The notes beneath the pieces were generated by a model, which was given only the letters and a program-made list of their open reading frames with translations, had not been told where the DNA came from and searched no databases. Source: Galerina marginata (taxonomy: Eukaryota > Basidiomycota > Agaricomycetes > Agaricales > Galerinaceae). Taken from it: a stretch of 64,000 nucleotides of DNA. Positions 11,863 through 23,360 of the stretch are shown here, piece after piece; position 1 is the stretch's first letter, and every line of letters begins with the position of its first letter. Position numbers and translations under genes: made by a program. The stretch covers positions 124,001 to 188,000 of the forward strand of contig JAECYW010000020.1 in assembly GCA_023014335.1 (NCBI GenBank), given 5' to 3'.

Positions 11863-13507
11863 TTAAGCACCCTCCTCGCGTTCGAGAGCTTCACGCTGTT
11901 GTTTGAATGCTTTCCGAGAAGTTGAGGTGTTTGATTGACGACGAGCGGCAGCACTTGGGAAAATTTTCCTAGCGTGATCACTGTTCAATTGAATATTCTC
12001 TGAAAAGAGGGAATACTCACGCCGACCACCAGTCAAGTAAATCTTTGGCGCGTTTCTTCGAGACAGGCCCAGGGGTATCCTCGAAAACATCGACGACAAA
12101 GTTGTACAGTCCACGGTAGTCAAATCCCCCATAAAACTGGGACCACGAACTCGCAGTTTGCAGATTGAAGTGGAGCTGGAAGCCACGGATAAGCGTATAA
12201 CAACATGTAACAAAACAAACCCTACCTGGACTGCAGCATATGCGATAGACCGGGGAGTGACCCGGTCGTTCAGATGGACCTTTGATGCCACATTGCGGCG
12301 CACCGGCTTGCTGCCAGACGAGGCCCTCTGCGATTTGGATGGCGGCATGTTCTCAGCATCATCTTCTTCCTCTGAAACATCCTTTGCTGAAGAGGGCGAC
12401 GTAAATATGGCTTTATAGACCTGTATGAACATAAGTACAAAGGATGATTTGAATAGTAATTGAAAATCAACGTACTTGGATGAGGAGAGTGCTTTTTAAG
12501 TATCCAGCTTCCAGCTTTTTCGCATCTGGTTCATACTTCGCGTAGAAACACCTCGAGTGGTAGCTAGAAAGCCAGTCAAACTCTTCGTCACCTGCGCGTA
12601 GCTTAGCACGAATACTGTGAGTGAAGGTGAGTGATTTGATCAGCGGCGAGAACAATTGACTACTCACATGAGATTGTCCCAATCAAACTCCGCAGGACAT
12701 AAGAGTCGTCCTGTAACCTCATGCTGAATTCCCCTATTCTTGCGGCAGCTGGGGTTTAACAGGACAGTGGGATGGGGTTTGATAGCGTTCAACCAATCCG
12801 CAATGGATCCACGAATCCGATTCAAGTCATCGCTACGAGCGCTGTCAGCACCACGCTGAAGCTAGTGTTGACTTAGTAAGCAAATATATCAAGGTATAGG
12901 GTAATGTTACTCACCTCTGCGTAGAACTTGTTGAGCTCTTCAGGCGTCCCTTCATCGATTGTCTTCCGGAAGTTGGGGATGAGGCAGTTCAGTTCTTGGA
13001 CCGCTTTGCGGCTGCGTTCCCAACTTAGTAGTCATGTGTCAGCCAAACAAGACAAACACAACGACGCGGATAACACACTCGCGTTTCAAGTCATCAACTT
13101 CATCTTCATCGAGTCCTTCAAATTCGTTATTCAGATCCACATCATCCGGATCTTCCAAGTAAGCGCAATGTTTGTCCGAATCAGAAATCAAGTCTTTGAT
13201 CTCTCCGCTGATAAAGATAACCTTTCGTATGCCGCGTCCAAGAAGACTGGTGGAGGTTGTATTCCTGATAAGTGCCAATTAACCCAGTACGTGGATTATA
13301 AGGATCAATTACATTTACTTACCCAGACTTTCTTTTAGTTGATGTTTGAGCATTTAAACTATCTTGAAGCGCGAGAAATCGTCGTTTCCAAACAGCTGGG
13401 TCAGCCTGGTCCTCAACGCTGTCCGGGCTGGGTGTGGGAGGATCATTGGCAGGAGATGACGGACGAGGCTGCAAGGAGGAACTAGTATGCGTAGAGGGAC
13501 GGGACAT
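11863..13507 (-). CDS. DUF6698-family protein, transposon cargo
   Basis: Eight exons, all junctions in frame: 13507-13323, 13264-13079, 13023-12915, 12861-12668, 12614-12476, 12420-12226, 12175-12021 and 11968-11863, about 422 aa. The start is the ATG at 13507. Family hallmarks appear in order: an acidic N-terminal region, LQRGADSARSDD, a GIQHEVTGRLLCP block, IRAKLRAGDEEF, YLKSTLLIQVYKAIFTSPSSA, VTPRSIAYAAVQ, a Trp/Phe/Tyr-rich segment ending FEDTPGP, and LLDWWSAKIFP. A Lys/Arg/Gln-rich tail closes the protein. DUF6698 is abundant in Agaricomycetes and its function is unknown. Here it is head to head with the transposase, 393 bp apart, inside the same terminal repeats. That suggests it travels with the element, perhaps as an accessory factor; this is inference. 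Confidence 0.85.
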
Positions 13508-13900
13508 TTGCACAAGAAATTGGCGAATTAAAGAACGAAGGTATGTCTTTGCCCCTATTATATATCGTTCAATTTGAAATTCAGGGCTGACAGGTTTTGC
13601 TGAAGCGCCAGTGTTAGGTCATTGATGGAGCGGGCGGCCCAACGACCCCACTTGCGTGCTCCTAGCGACGGTGGTGGTTCAAGGCCCAAAGAAGCATTTC
13701 TAAAACATCGATGACGCCAGACACAGGTTGGAGCCTAATGCTGCTGCGGACCTTGGCTTGTTCAAAAACGCGTTTGCATTCAGCTGTCAGTGATTCAAAT
13801 CATATCCCTCTTCTTGCCAATGTCGAAACGCCCTCGAAGTCGCCCCAAGCTGCAAATTGCTATCATTTTCTCCCTATTATTCGTTCTGTCCATTCTTTTT
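13508..13900. promoter_or_regulatory. Divergent promoter of the DUF6698 and transposase genes
   Basis: A 393-bp interval between two divergent start codons (13507 minus, 13901 plus). It must hold both promoters and could allow co-regulation. A TATATAT-like run is at about 13,559-13,564 (rc side of the DUF6698 start). No other motif is claimed. Confidence 0.5.
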
Positions 13901-16900
13901 ATGTTTCCCTGCAAGGATTGTCAAGATAATTTCAGCGCTGAAACACCGAAGGGTCTTAAGCTACACCAGAAGAATTGTCAAGCTTTTATAAAGCACGAAG
14001 CAGCAGCAAATGAACGTCGAAAAGCGACTGTCGCTTCAAAGAAAGTTAGAAGAACGAAACTCAAAGAGCGCAAGGTGCGTCTGGGCTCTGCAGCTCTAGG
14101 AGTAAGCTTCTTGTGATAATCAATAAATATTGTCGTTAACTGGTCTAACAGGAAGGCACTACCTCCGGAGCGAGCACCAGTCGCCTCGAAAACAATGTAC
14201 CTCACAACTTGGGTTATCAGGCAATGGATCAAGACTTTGGCGTTCCTGAACCGCCACTACCTTTGTTTCCTCAGCCCACCTCAACACCCCCACCTCCGTC
14301 ACCTCCGTCACTGCCTCCTCCTCCCCAATTTACGCAAGCAGGTCGACCAAAGCGGAATTATCGGCTGCCTGCTCGCTATGAGGATATCAATCCTGAGCCT
14401 TTGCAACCACTTGAGGAGGAAGATGAACAACCGATTGCGGTGTTGCCACGCTTGCGTCTTATCGTGCGCAATCGGATGCGGACTGCTACTAATGCCTTTG
14501 GCTTGTTGCGAGAATACCTGTACCGGCCCTCCTTCGATCCGGACTCTTTCGTTCCCAAGGATGATCTTCACCTAGTTGGGGGAACCGACCCTCCATCCAT
14601 GCCGCCACCATCTCCCACTCCTGTTCATCGAAATGAAACAGTCGAAATGCTTATGAACTGGAAGGATTCTGGCACATCCTCCAAATCGGATGCCGAGGTC
14701 AATCGTCTTGTAAAGGATGTCCTTCTTGATCCCAGTTTCAAGCTTGAAGATTTAAAAGGCTTCAGCGTGGCGAGGGAGAACCGACAAAGCGATGCCGCCG
14801 AGAAGAAATCCCCTTTTTTCGACTCTTTTCAAACGGCCGATATCAACATTGAAGTTCCTTCAGGTACCAAAGGCATACCGCCGGCCACATTTTCTGTTCC
14901 AGGTCTGCTTTATCGGAAATTTACTGCCGTTATCCGAGCTACAATCTCATCGCCCCTTGGTTCCCACTTCCATTTCTCTCCTTTCAAGTTATTTCACAGA
15001 TTTCCAAGCGGCGAAGAAGAACGGGTGTTTTCCGAGGTCTACAACTCGGATGTTTGCATCGAAGAACACGACAATATCCAGCGCGCGCCTCTTCCTCCTG
15101 ATGAACCAAATTGCAAGCTAGAGAAAGTTTTAGCTATCCTCATGATCTGGTCCGACAGCACACATCTTGCGAACTTCGGTACTGCCAAGCTCTGGCCTCT
15201 CTACGTGCTTTTCGGGAACATTTCAAAATATGTTCGTGGACAGCCGAACTCAGGTGCTTGCCAGCACGTTGCATACATCCCCTCTCTGCCCGATTCATTC
15301 CAAGATTTTGCCTCCTCGTTCTTCAGTAAATGGGGTACACAGAAAAAGGACCTCATGACACATTGTCGACGAGAGTTGATGCATGGTGTTTGGAAATTTT
15401 TGCTAGACGATGATTTCATCCATGCGTATAAATATGGGATGGTGGTAAAATGTGCTGATGGTATTGAACGCCGAGTATATCCCCGCTTCTTTACATATTC
15501 TGCTGATTATCCTGAGAAGTAAGTCGGTTCCCTTCTTTTGTGGATCCTTGTTCTCATCTTCTTGACAGAGTACTGCTTGCCACTATACGAGACAAAGGCC
15601 TTTGCCCATGCCCTCGATGCCTCACTCCAAAAACAAAACTTGACCAAACTGGTACGAAACGCGACAGTAATTTTCGGCTTAAAAATGCTCGTACATATCT
15701 ATTGGACCGTGTTCAAATCGCTCGTGATGCAATCTACAAGTCAGCAGTTGCCATCAGTGGTGCTGTTGTTGACCGGCTCCTCAAAGTAACATCTTCTGTT
15801 CCGACCTTGGTAAGTCAAGATCTCTTCAATCTTTCTGATGGTCAATGGTCATTCATCTGAACATCATTGTTTCGTTTTTAGAATGCATTTGTTGATAAAC
15901 TTGGTCCCGATTTCGATATCCCACGCATGCTGGTTGTTGATCTTTTACACGAGTTTGAACTGGGTGTCTGGAAAGCCCTTTTTACCCACTTAATTCGAGT
16001 GCTCTATGCTGCATCCCCTGGTGGTAGTTTGGTCGCAGAACTGGATCGACGGTACGTAAACTTCGGCTTCTTTGGGTCTTCACAAATAATAATCTCTTCA
16101 TGGCAACCAGCTTCCGGAGTATACCGACATTTGGTTCAAGCACGATCAGGCGTTTTGCAACCAATGCCTCAGAAATGAAGAAACTTGCAGCCCGTGATTT
16201 TGAGGACCTATTGCAGGTAAGATCAAGGACTCGGATTTGCAGCGAGAAGAAAGTAAATACTAATGTCTGCATCTTCTCTAGTGCAGTATACCAGTGTTTG
16301 AAGGACTGCTGCCAGAGCCATTTAATACGACCCTCATGACACTCTTATATCGAACAGCGGAGTGGCACGCATTCGCAAAACTTCGGCTACATACTGAGAG
16401 TACTCTACAGCACCTTGAAACACTTACAACAGAGCTCGGGCAGTTAGTGCGGAAGTTTAGGGATACTACTCAGTCCGCTTTTGCGACCTTTGAGCTTCCG
16501 AAGGAGACAGGGGCAAGGCAAAGGCGCCAAAAGTCTGCTAAAGGAAAGGAGAAAGCAGGTGCAGGTCATACGTCAGGGCGAAAACCTAAAACACTGAACC
16601 TCTTCACGTACAAATGGCACGCACTTGGAGATTATGTCCGTGCTATCCGTCTTTTTGGCGGAACTGATGGATTCTCAACTCAAGTGGTAAGCAATGTTTG
16701 TTCTTATATTTTCAGTTTATTCATACCTTTTGATTGGTAGGGTGAACTCGCTCATAAGGTTGTCAAACGACTGTATGGGTTAACCAACAAACGCTGTGCT
16801 GGGAAGCAAATTGCCCAGCGTTATCGAAGGCTTGAACGTGCGCGCTTGGCCCATGACAGGAAGCGGCTCCACAAACATACTCAGCAGAAGGCCACAAGTA

Positions 16901-18152
16901 ATGTCAATGACGAGGCAGACGGTGACTCAGACCTACGATATCACATCTCTCCATCTAAAAGGCTCGCCCTGGATATATTCAGCACCATTCGCGAGAACAG
17001 GGATGACCCTGCTTACCATGTACGTTAACCAGACTTGACCTTTCTAAATTCTCGACTGATAGACCCTGTGGCATTTCAAGAAATTTTTGCCGAAGCTTCA
17101 AGACCATTTATTGGGACGGCTCATGGGCCGTGAATTTGATGGCGATGTGCACGAAGACTTTACAGACTTGGATCGAAACTCAATCCGCTTTATAGGGAGC
17201 AAGATCTACTCTGTCCAGACTTGCCGGTTCTACTACACGAGCTACGACTTACAGCGACAGTGTGATACAGTAAACCCTTGTGCGCATCCGGATATCATGC
17301 TACGATCTCCCATTGCTGAAGAAGGTGCTGAATCTTACTGGTATGCGAGGGTTATTGGAGTTTACCATGCCAATGTTTGGGCCGAGAACCCGGCAATTCC
17401 TGGTGGCAGGACTGCCAGACGCATGGATTTCCTTTGGGTTCGCTGGTTTGGCAACGAACCAGGCTATCACTCAGGATTTCGCAGAGCGCGCCTGCCTAAA
17501 ATCGGCTTTGTAGAATCCACAGACGACTTTGCCTTCAGTTTCGTTGATCCCGCAAATGTTATCCGTGGATGTCACTTGATTCCGGCATTCAATGCTGGTC
17601 GAAGCGCTGACCTCCTCCCCTATCCTCGCAGCATAGCCCGCCGCCTTAATCCTGAGGATGTAGATGACTGGTTGAACTTTTATGTAAACATGTGAGTGGC
17701 TACCAGATTCATTATCCTGTTTCATTGTTGCTAATGAAAGAATTGCCAGCTTTGTTGATCGGGACATGATTATGCGCTATTACGGTGGCGGAATTGGGCA
17801 CCTGCATAATACACCACCCAACCAACCAGATGGATTAAATCCTCTCGATCCCAACTCTGACGAAATGGACGTGGAAGAAGACAAGGAAGATGATACTGGT
17901 AGTGATGCAAGGCCTGATGGACCACAGGATGTTGTTATGAATGAAGGAGAGCTGGAAGTACCTGAAAACAACGAAGAGGATGGAGCTCCAGACGACGACG
18001 ACGACGACGACGACGACGATGAAGATGACAACTATGACTACGAAGGGATTGACGAAGAAGGTGATGAGGACGAGGATGAGGACGAGGATAAAGGATCTGC
18101 TTGTGGCAGTGACAACGACGAAGACGATGGCTACGGTTATGCTTCACCTTAG
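13901..18152 (+). CDS. Plavaka-type transposase, intact
   Basis: Nine exons, all in frame: 13901-14101, 14152-15518, 15569-15809, 15882-16051, 16111-16216, 16282-16686, 16741-17019, 17063-17691 and 17750-18152, about 1,266 aa. The first donor could instead be at 14075. An N-terminal zinc-finger-like motif (CKDC..LHQKNC, residues 4-27) is followed by a Pro-rich linker and GRPKRNYRLPARY. The core carries family signatures: YPEKVLLATIRDKGLCPCPRC, MLVVDLLHEFELGVWKALF, IPTFGSSTIRRFATN, KLAARDFEDLLQ and FLWVRWFG. The C-terminus has RYYGGGIGHLH and a very acidic tail with a run of ten Asp. No stop or frameshift was found, so the protein should be able to mobilise elements with these termini. The family assignment is from remembered signatures; I did not map the catalytic acidic residues. 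Confidence 0.9.
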
Positions 18153-20222
18153 CCAGATGCATTATTCATGGCTGATATTTATTAGGCTTACTCGTGAAGG
18201 GATGTAATCTGTTATGACCTTATATACTTAAGCATTTAGAACATGGTTCAGTCGTTCATTTGACAAACAACTAAAGGGAGATACAAGTTGTGTTTAAGCT
18301 AGCTATGAAGTAGAATGAACACAAAGGTAACCAGAAAAGGGAAAGAAAAAGATCCCATTTGCAGCAGGAGAACAGGCCGCGAAATGACTTGATGACGCCG
18401 AATACGACTAGAGAGGAGGTGGGGCCGGGGGCCGATGCAAACGATGAAGAGGAAGGCGAGCAAAGGCGGACAGGCCACCATGGGTGTTGGAACTCGGTGA
18501 GTACGTTTCCTGCACCCTCGCCCGATGTTATCCACGGCTAATTCTTCTCTTTGAGTCGTAAGGGTTTGAAGATCGAAGTTCCGCATTGAAACGGTGCTGG
18601 GGGTGACAGAGGTCGGGGGATGACGAGGAGGTCGGAAGAAGGCAGGTACGAGTGCTGCCGCGGCTGCTGCTGGCATCCCACTCCGGCTGGTGAGTTGTTT
18701 CCGTTTTGACGATAGAACGACCGCCTCACTCCTGTACGTTGATGAACGCGAACGCCGCGGTACACGAATACGATCGCAAATGGCCAGAACAACGAGGAAG
18801 GCGCGGGGTACGGAAGGGGCACGATGACGAGCAGACGGAGGGCGAGTATGAGCGCTTGCGGTGCTCGTATTCGAGTGGTGAATCCTCCCATTCCTCCTCC
18901 TCCTCATCCATGCTCATGCCGCCGCCCTCTCTCATCCTCAGCCCAGGTCTGTAAGCCCGTTCCGTTGCGAGCAGGCACCCATACCTGCACTCGAAGCGCA
19001 ATGAATCCATGGGCGAGTCCTCGTTGATCGTGCTTGGATTTCTTGTGCTCGTACTCGTGCTGGTTGATCTTGCTGGTTGATCTTGCTCCCGCGGCTGTTC
19101 GTTTGCTGGATCGAGCAGTGCAGGCTCGTTGTCCGTGTCGCTCTGTGCATCACGAGCGGTCAAAACAATGGGGAGCGGGCGAGGGGCGAGGGGCGAGGGT
19201 GATGGAAGAAGGAGAGAGGAACAGCGGGGTGCATTGGGATGGGTTGGTAAGTTTTCCAATCCTTCCTAGAGCCCCAAACTCCTCCCTTATCCATCTCCTC
19301 GTGCGCCGTTCGTCAGAAGAGCGGTTGCGGGCTGCTTCTCGAGTCGCCGGCTCGAGTATGGGCACATGGTCGAAGTGATCAAAATAAATGTATATTCCAC
19401 ACGGAAAAGGAATATACCAGGCCTGCTACGAATAGCAGGGCAAAAAAGAAATGGGAGAGAAAGCTTGGGAATACCTAAGACTGTGAGTGAGTACTGCACT
19501 AACTGGTAGCACGCCGGCGCATATGACTTTGCTTGCGCTATTCCAACTGTCCCTTTCGAAGCGATGAGTCCAAGCTTCGTTACAAGATTTTGAGCCTCGG
19601 GGATCCATGATCATCATCGCGCAAACTGCACAGGTGGAAAAGAAGATGGCCTCGTACCTGGATGGATTGAACTTGTTGCGCCGAACGCCAAATGATCCTC
19701 AACTTCGTGCTTCATTCCGTGGTGTGTCTCCTGGAGAACAAGTGGGCACCCAAAAGCGTCAAGAGCTGGTTTCGCCGTAAGTGAGACAACCATAATGAGG
19801 CAATGAGAACGGTTACCAGAATTCCAGGTTCCGCATGCACGTCCGTCGTCGTTGTGGGGTCGGAGTACTTCTATCTCAAGGTACATGTTGTGTGCGTTCA
19901 ACTTGTCTGCCACCAAGTTGTAAGGATCAGTCAAGGGATTTGCCATTGGAGAGGTACAAAAGGTCAAGCTTTCAAGGCAGGAAACAGAAAGCAATGAGAG
20001 TTTTAACGTTTGCTGCCGAAAGGTCTAAGACATTGACAGAAGGGGTCGGACAAGGCATTGGCCTTAAGGATGGCCCAGACGCTACAGCTTTAAGGAGAAT
20101 CCAGTGTGATGATTTAAGAAATTTTTAAGAGGGAGGAGCGGTAAAGACCGCCGCAAAGTCAAAGTCTCAGCTTTGCACACCAATGCGAACATTGCGAAGT
20201 CGCGGTCCAAGGGTAGTGAAGG
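18153..20222. other. Transposon interior with overlapping unresolved frames
   Basis: Frames of 60-200 codons overlap on both strands between about 18,299 and 19,400. The minus-strand reading includes an acidic Glu-rich segment and a hydrophobic, membrane-like segment; a plus-strand reading starts at the ATG 18,742. I could not build a consistent spliced model for either strand. From 19,600 to 20,130 only short frames occur. A degraded cargo gene is possible. Confidence 0.3.
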
Positions 20223-20945
20223 TTAGGTGTAATGACTCTGGAATATCGAAGTCCGTTTGAGCTCTTGTGTGGGAAACTCAGCTGTCAAGTCCTTCAAAAC
20301 ACGGGGCCAGCTGTCTTCCTTCACCTCGCTCTTTCTTTTGTCCATCGCCTTTGCCCTCAATGTGGCCACCTTGGCCTCCCTATATAGCTGCTGCCTATAT
20401 TCTTGCCTGTGCCTCAGCACTGTAGATAGGTAAGTCTGAAGTCACCACTCGACCCTTCTGTCCCTGGATTTGACTTTGTGTCGTTCCATAAACCCAACAA
20501 CTTTGACTACGCGTCGGTTGTGAGCTCTATGACCTCGACTTTGCGTCGGTCATTCCATTGTCATCCAGAATTGATTTCGCATCGTCTGGTGTATTCTTCA
20601 TCTCTCGTCCTTGTAATATCATATATTTCGCTGATGGTTAAGCTTAGTTTAATATGCATTTTGGCTGGCCTTTTTTCCCTGCCTTGCCCCATGGTATTCA
20701 CTTCAATAATTGGTGCGCTTCCATCTCCTGACGCCTTAAACTCACCTGACGCGTTTTCCATCTCTTTAGCTGCGCTAATCTTGTGCATCTCACGTTCTGC
20801 AATATGTTCCTTCCGAGCTTCATGGCTGTACGCTCTCTTCGTGGATTTGACGACGTGTTGTCCTCTAGATCCTCTGGATTTGCCTTTATGTCATCAGCGC
20901 CCAGTACTGTATGTCCCTTTTCCTACCTATTGTCATGTTTTCTGA
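20223..20945 (-). CDS. Possible spliced cargo gene, charged protein of unknown function
   Basis: Two minus-strand stretches look coding. The upstream one (about 20,880-20,755) reads KSTKRAYSHEARKEHIAERE and runs to a GTGAGT donor near 20,752. The downstream one (20,414-20,223) follows a CTACAG acceptor and reads LRHRQEYRQQLYREAKVATL, ending in a stop. The segment between them was not resolved and the start codon is not identified; one candidate ATG is near 20,938. The composition (charged, Arg/Lys/Glu-rich) suggests a helical nucleic-acid-associated protein, but no family was recognised. Confidence 0.3.
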
Positions 20946-21363
20946 ATGAAGCGCCACTTCTTCAAGACATGCGAAGCTCCCTGACCCTGGCCTCGATGCC
21001 GGGAGGGTTGGTACTTCCCCGTAAAGTGAAAACTCATGGACAGCGAGATCTCCGCCTCCGCAGTCTGGGGCACCAACGGACACTGGCAGCACGAGCAACT
21101 TGCGATGCACAGTACGGTGGCTTCAGGGTCAATCTTTTCGATGCTCTTGACACTGCAGGATCGACCGTCTCGTAACCATGAGAAAGCTCCAATTTGCGGC
21201 CTGTGGAGCAGTTGACATTCAGCATTGTTGGCGGCCTACATACCAACGAGTCATTTTGGTGTTGTTTAGTGTACTTGAAAGTGGAGCAGCTCCACAAACC
21301 TGAAGGTATATAAACGCGTCCTTTCTGCCAATTAACACCCCCAACTATCTCTGCAGGCGCACA

Positions 21364-22708
21364 ATGAACCCGCTGCAAACACGCTCATGCAACCATTCCA
21401 ACTCGCCAACTCAGTCAGATTCCAAGAGCGCCCTGGTGTTCGGTGTTGACACTTCCTCAAGTGGATTGTCCAAGGTGACTGACTACCTACTCGTCTGTGC
21501 CCAATATGATGTTAACTGACATCACGTGGTCGCGTTTCGGAACAGTTCCAAACTAACTTGAAGCCTCCGAGTCGCAAGTTCCCCAGCGACGACGACAACA
21601 ACAACAACAACCCTAGGCCCAAACGTCAAAGGACTCAACACGAGACTCCACCTGCAAGTCCAAATGAAGATAAAGATCTAAGCAACCCTGCTGACGTACA
21701 CTTTGCCTACCGAGCTGGATGCAAGTTCTTCCTTGTAGATGGTCCGTGGATTCGCTCTGGGGATGATCTCTTCGACACCGACACCGTCAACGACTACAAT
21801 GCAGCAGATAGATCTGAAAATATATGTCAGAGGTGGCTTCGACATCAGGTCAGTTTTATTCACGTTTTTCAGCATCGTACTCACTCGTGACTAGTTTATG
21901 AATGGCCTCGATACCCAACGACATAATGCTGCAATGTGGATTCGTAACAACTGTTCTTCGATCCTTGGTGTCTCTGAAAACGACCTCCTCAAACCGGACG
22001 ACAGGAATGCCAAATTTCGTGAGGAAATTGGATGGATAGGCGAAACTGGAATGTACTCGAGCATTGATGTTCCTATCCTTCACGAGGATTGGCAGGGAGG
22101 GTACTTGCTTTCGTCTGTCTTCCTCAATCCGAAGCTTATGGGGGTAAGTCTTTCGTATATCATAGCCAGGTTTTGGTAATTGATTTTTTTTGCTTAGATC
22201 TACGTCGCCCTTATCCATGGTCTCAGTGCTGGAAAGGGTTTCATGAATGGTGGATCGCCTCAACTGCAGACCGAGACGATGGCTCAAATTCATAAAATCC
22301 GCAACATCACACCTGGCGCCATTGCCACGTGTGGTGTATTGGTATGTTCTTGCTACTTGTATCGATGTTTCTACATTACTGACCCCTTCTTCTCAGGCTC
22401 GTTGGGTGCTTTCGGCTGATGATACTCTTGAAGAGGTAGGCTTAAGCACCGGCATACATTATTTCGACGACTTCGAGGAATACTTGACGATTCTCGAAAC
22501 CGGCCTACAACAAAAGAAGCCGAGCGTTCTTAACATCTTCAAGCAGTGGGACGAGAAGATATTTCCCATTGAGAGCAGTAGACTGAGAAAGGCAATGGAT
22601 CTCTTACTAACTGATTCGGAGGGAGAGGAGGACGATCAGATGGAAGACCAGGGCGGATATGGGAGGACCAGTCACAGCATTGCCAGTCTGGAACCTGTGG
22701 TTATGTAG
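21364..22708 (+). CDS. Transposon cargo protein with a DUF6698-like C-terminal pattern
   Basis: Five exons, all in frame: 21364-21474, 21546-21848, 21895-22143, 22198-22341 and 22397-22708, giving 372 aa. The N-terminus is low complexity with an Asn run and a basic patch (RPKRQR). The centre (DVHFAYRAGCKFFLVDGPW) looks globular. The C-terminal part has IRNITPGAIATCGVLARWVLS, TGIHYFDDFEEYL, and SVLNIFKQWDEKIFP. This order resembles DUF6698 (VTPRSIAYAAVQ, an aromatic segment, LLDWW..KIFP), so the two may share an ancestor; that is my inference from pattern only. It ends with an acidic segment. It lies close to the right terminal repeats of the element. No function is known to me. Confidence 0.7.
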
Positions 22709-22869
22709 TAGCTGTATACCGAGCTCGAAATATATGGATTTAACTACTTTCCGATGGTAAAATCTGAATCTGAATATTGTGTGCTCGAAATTGAGCATTG
22801 GTCCCAGATCATTTGACAGCCTTGCAATCTATAGGCCATATTGTACGCAGCTTACAGATAACCGCTTAG

Positions 22870-23340
22870 TTTGCAATGAATCATGAGTCCCTCAGCCTCT
22901 GATATCTTGTAGACAATTGACGAGAATATTGCAATCACTCAGTCATCGTGCAGAAGTGTGATATCAATTTCATAGTAATGCAGCTTTATGACGACAAACT
23001 CATAACCTCGCACCTGACAGACTCTAAGTTTGCAACGTGCTGTGAGTCCCTGAGAATCAGATATCTTGTGGATAATTGACGAGAATATCGCAGCCACTCT
23101 ATTACTATGCAAAGGGACGATAACAATTCCATAGCAATCCGCCATAATTACGACAAACTTGTGACACTCACATCTGACAGCCTCTCAGTTCGCAATGTAT
23201 TGCGAGTTTCCGAGAATCAGATACCTTGTAGATAATTGAGGAAAATATTGTAGCTGCTCTGTCGTTATGCAAAGGGACGATGTCGATTCTGTAGTAATGC
23301 AACATTATTACGATAAACTCGTGACATCACGTCTGGGATA
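22870..23340. repeat. Right subterminal tandem repeats, three units of ~160 bp
   Basis: Units start at about 22870, 23029 and 23189. They share GAGTCCCTSAG, CAGATATCTTGTRGA, AATTGACGAGAATAT, ATGCAAAGGGACGAT, GTAATGCA and ACGACAAACT. They mirror the arrangement at the left end but the unit sequence differs from the left repeats. Confidence 0.85.
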
Positions 23341-23360
23341 TTAATCGGAGGACGGATTAT

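Noticed and set aside
13901..18152. Assignment of the transposase to the KDZ (Kyakuja-Dileera-Zisupton) group
   Set aside because: The LLHEFELGVWK, RRFATN and RYYGGGIGHLH signatures fit Plavaka-type proteins better; no TET/JBP gene, typical of some KDZ elements, was recognised inside the termini.
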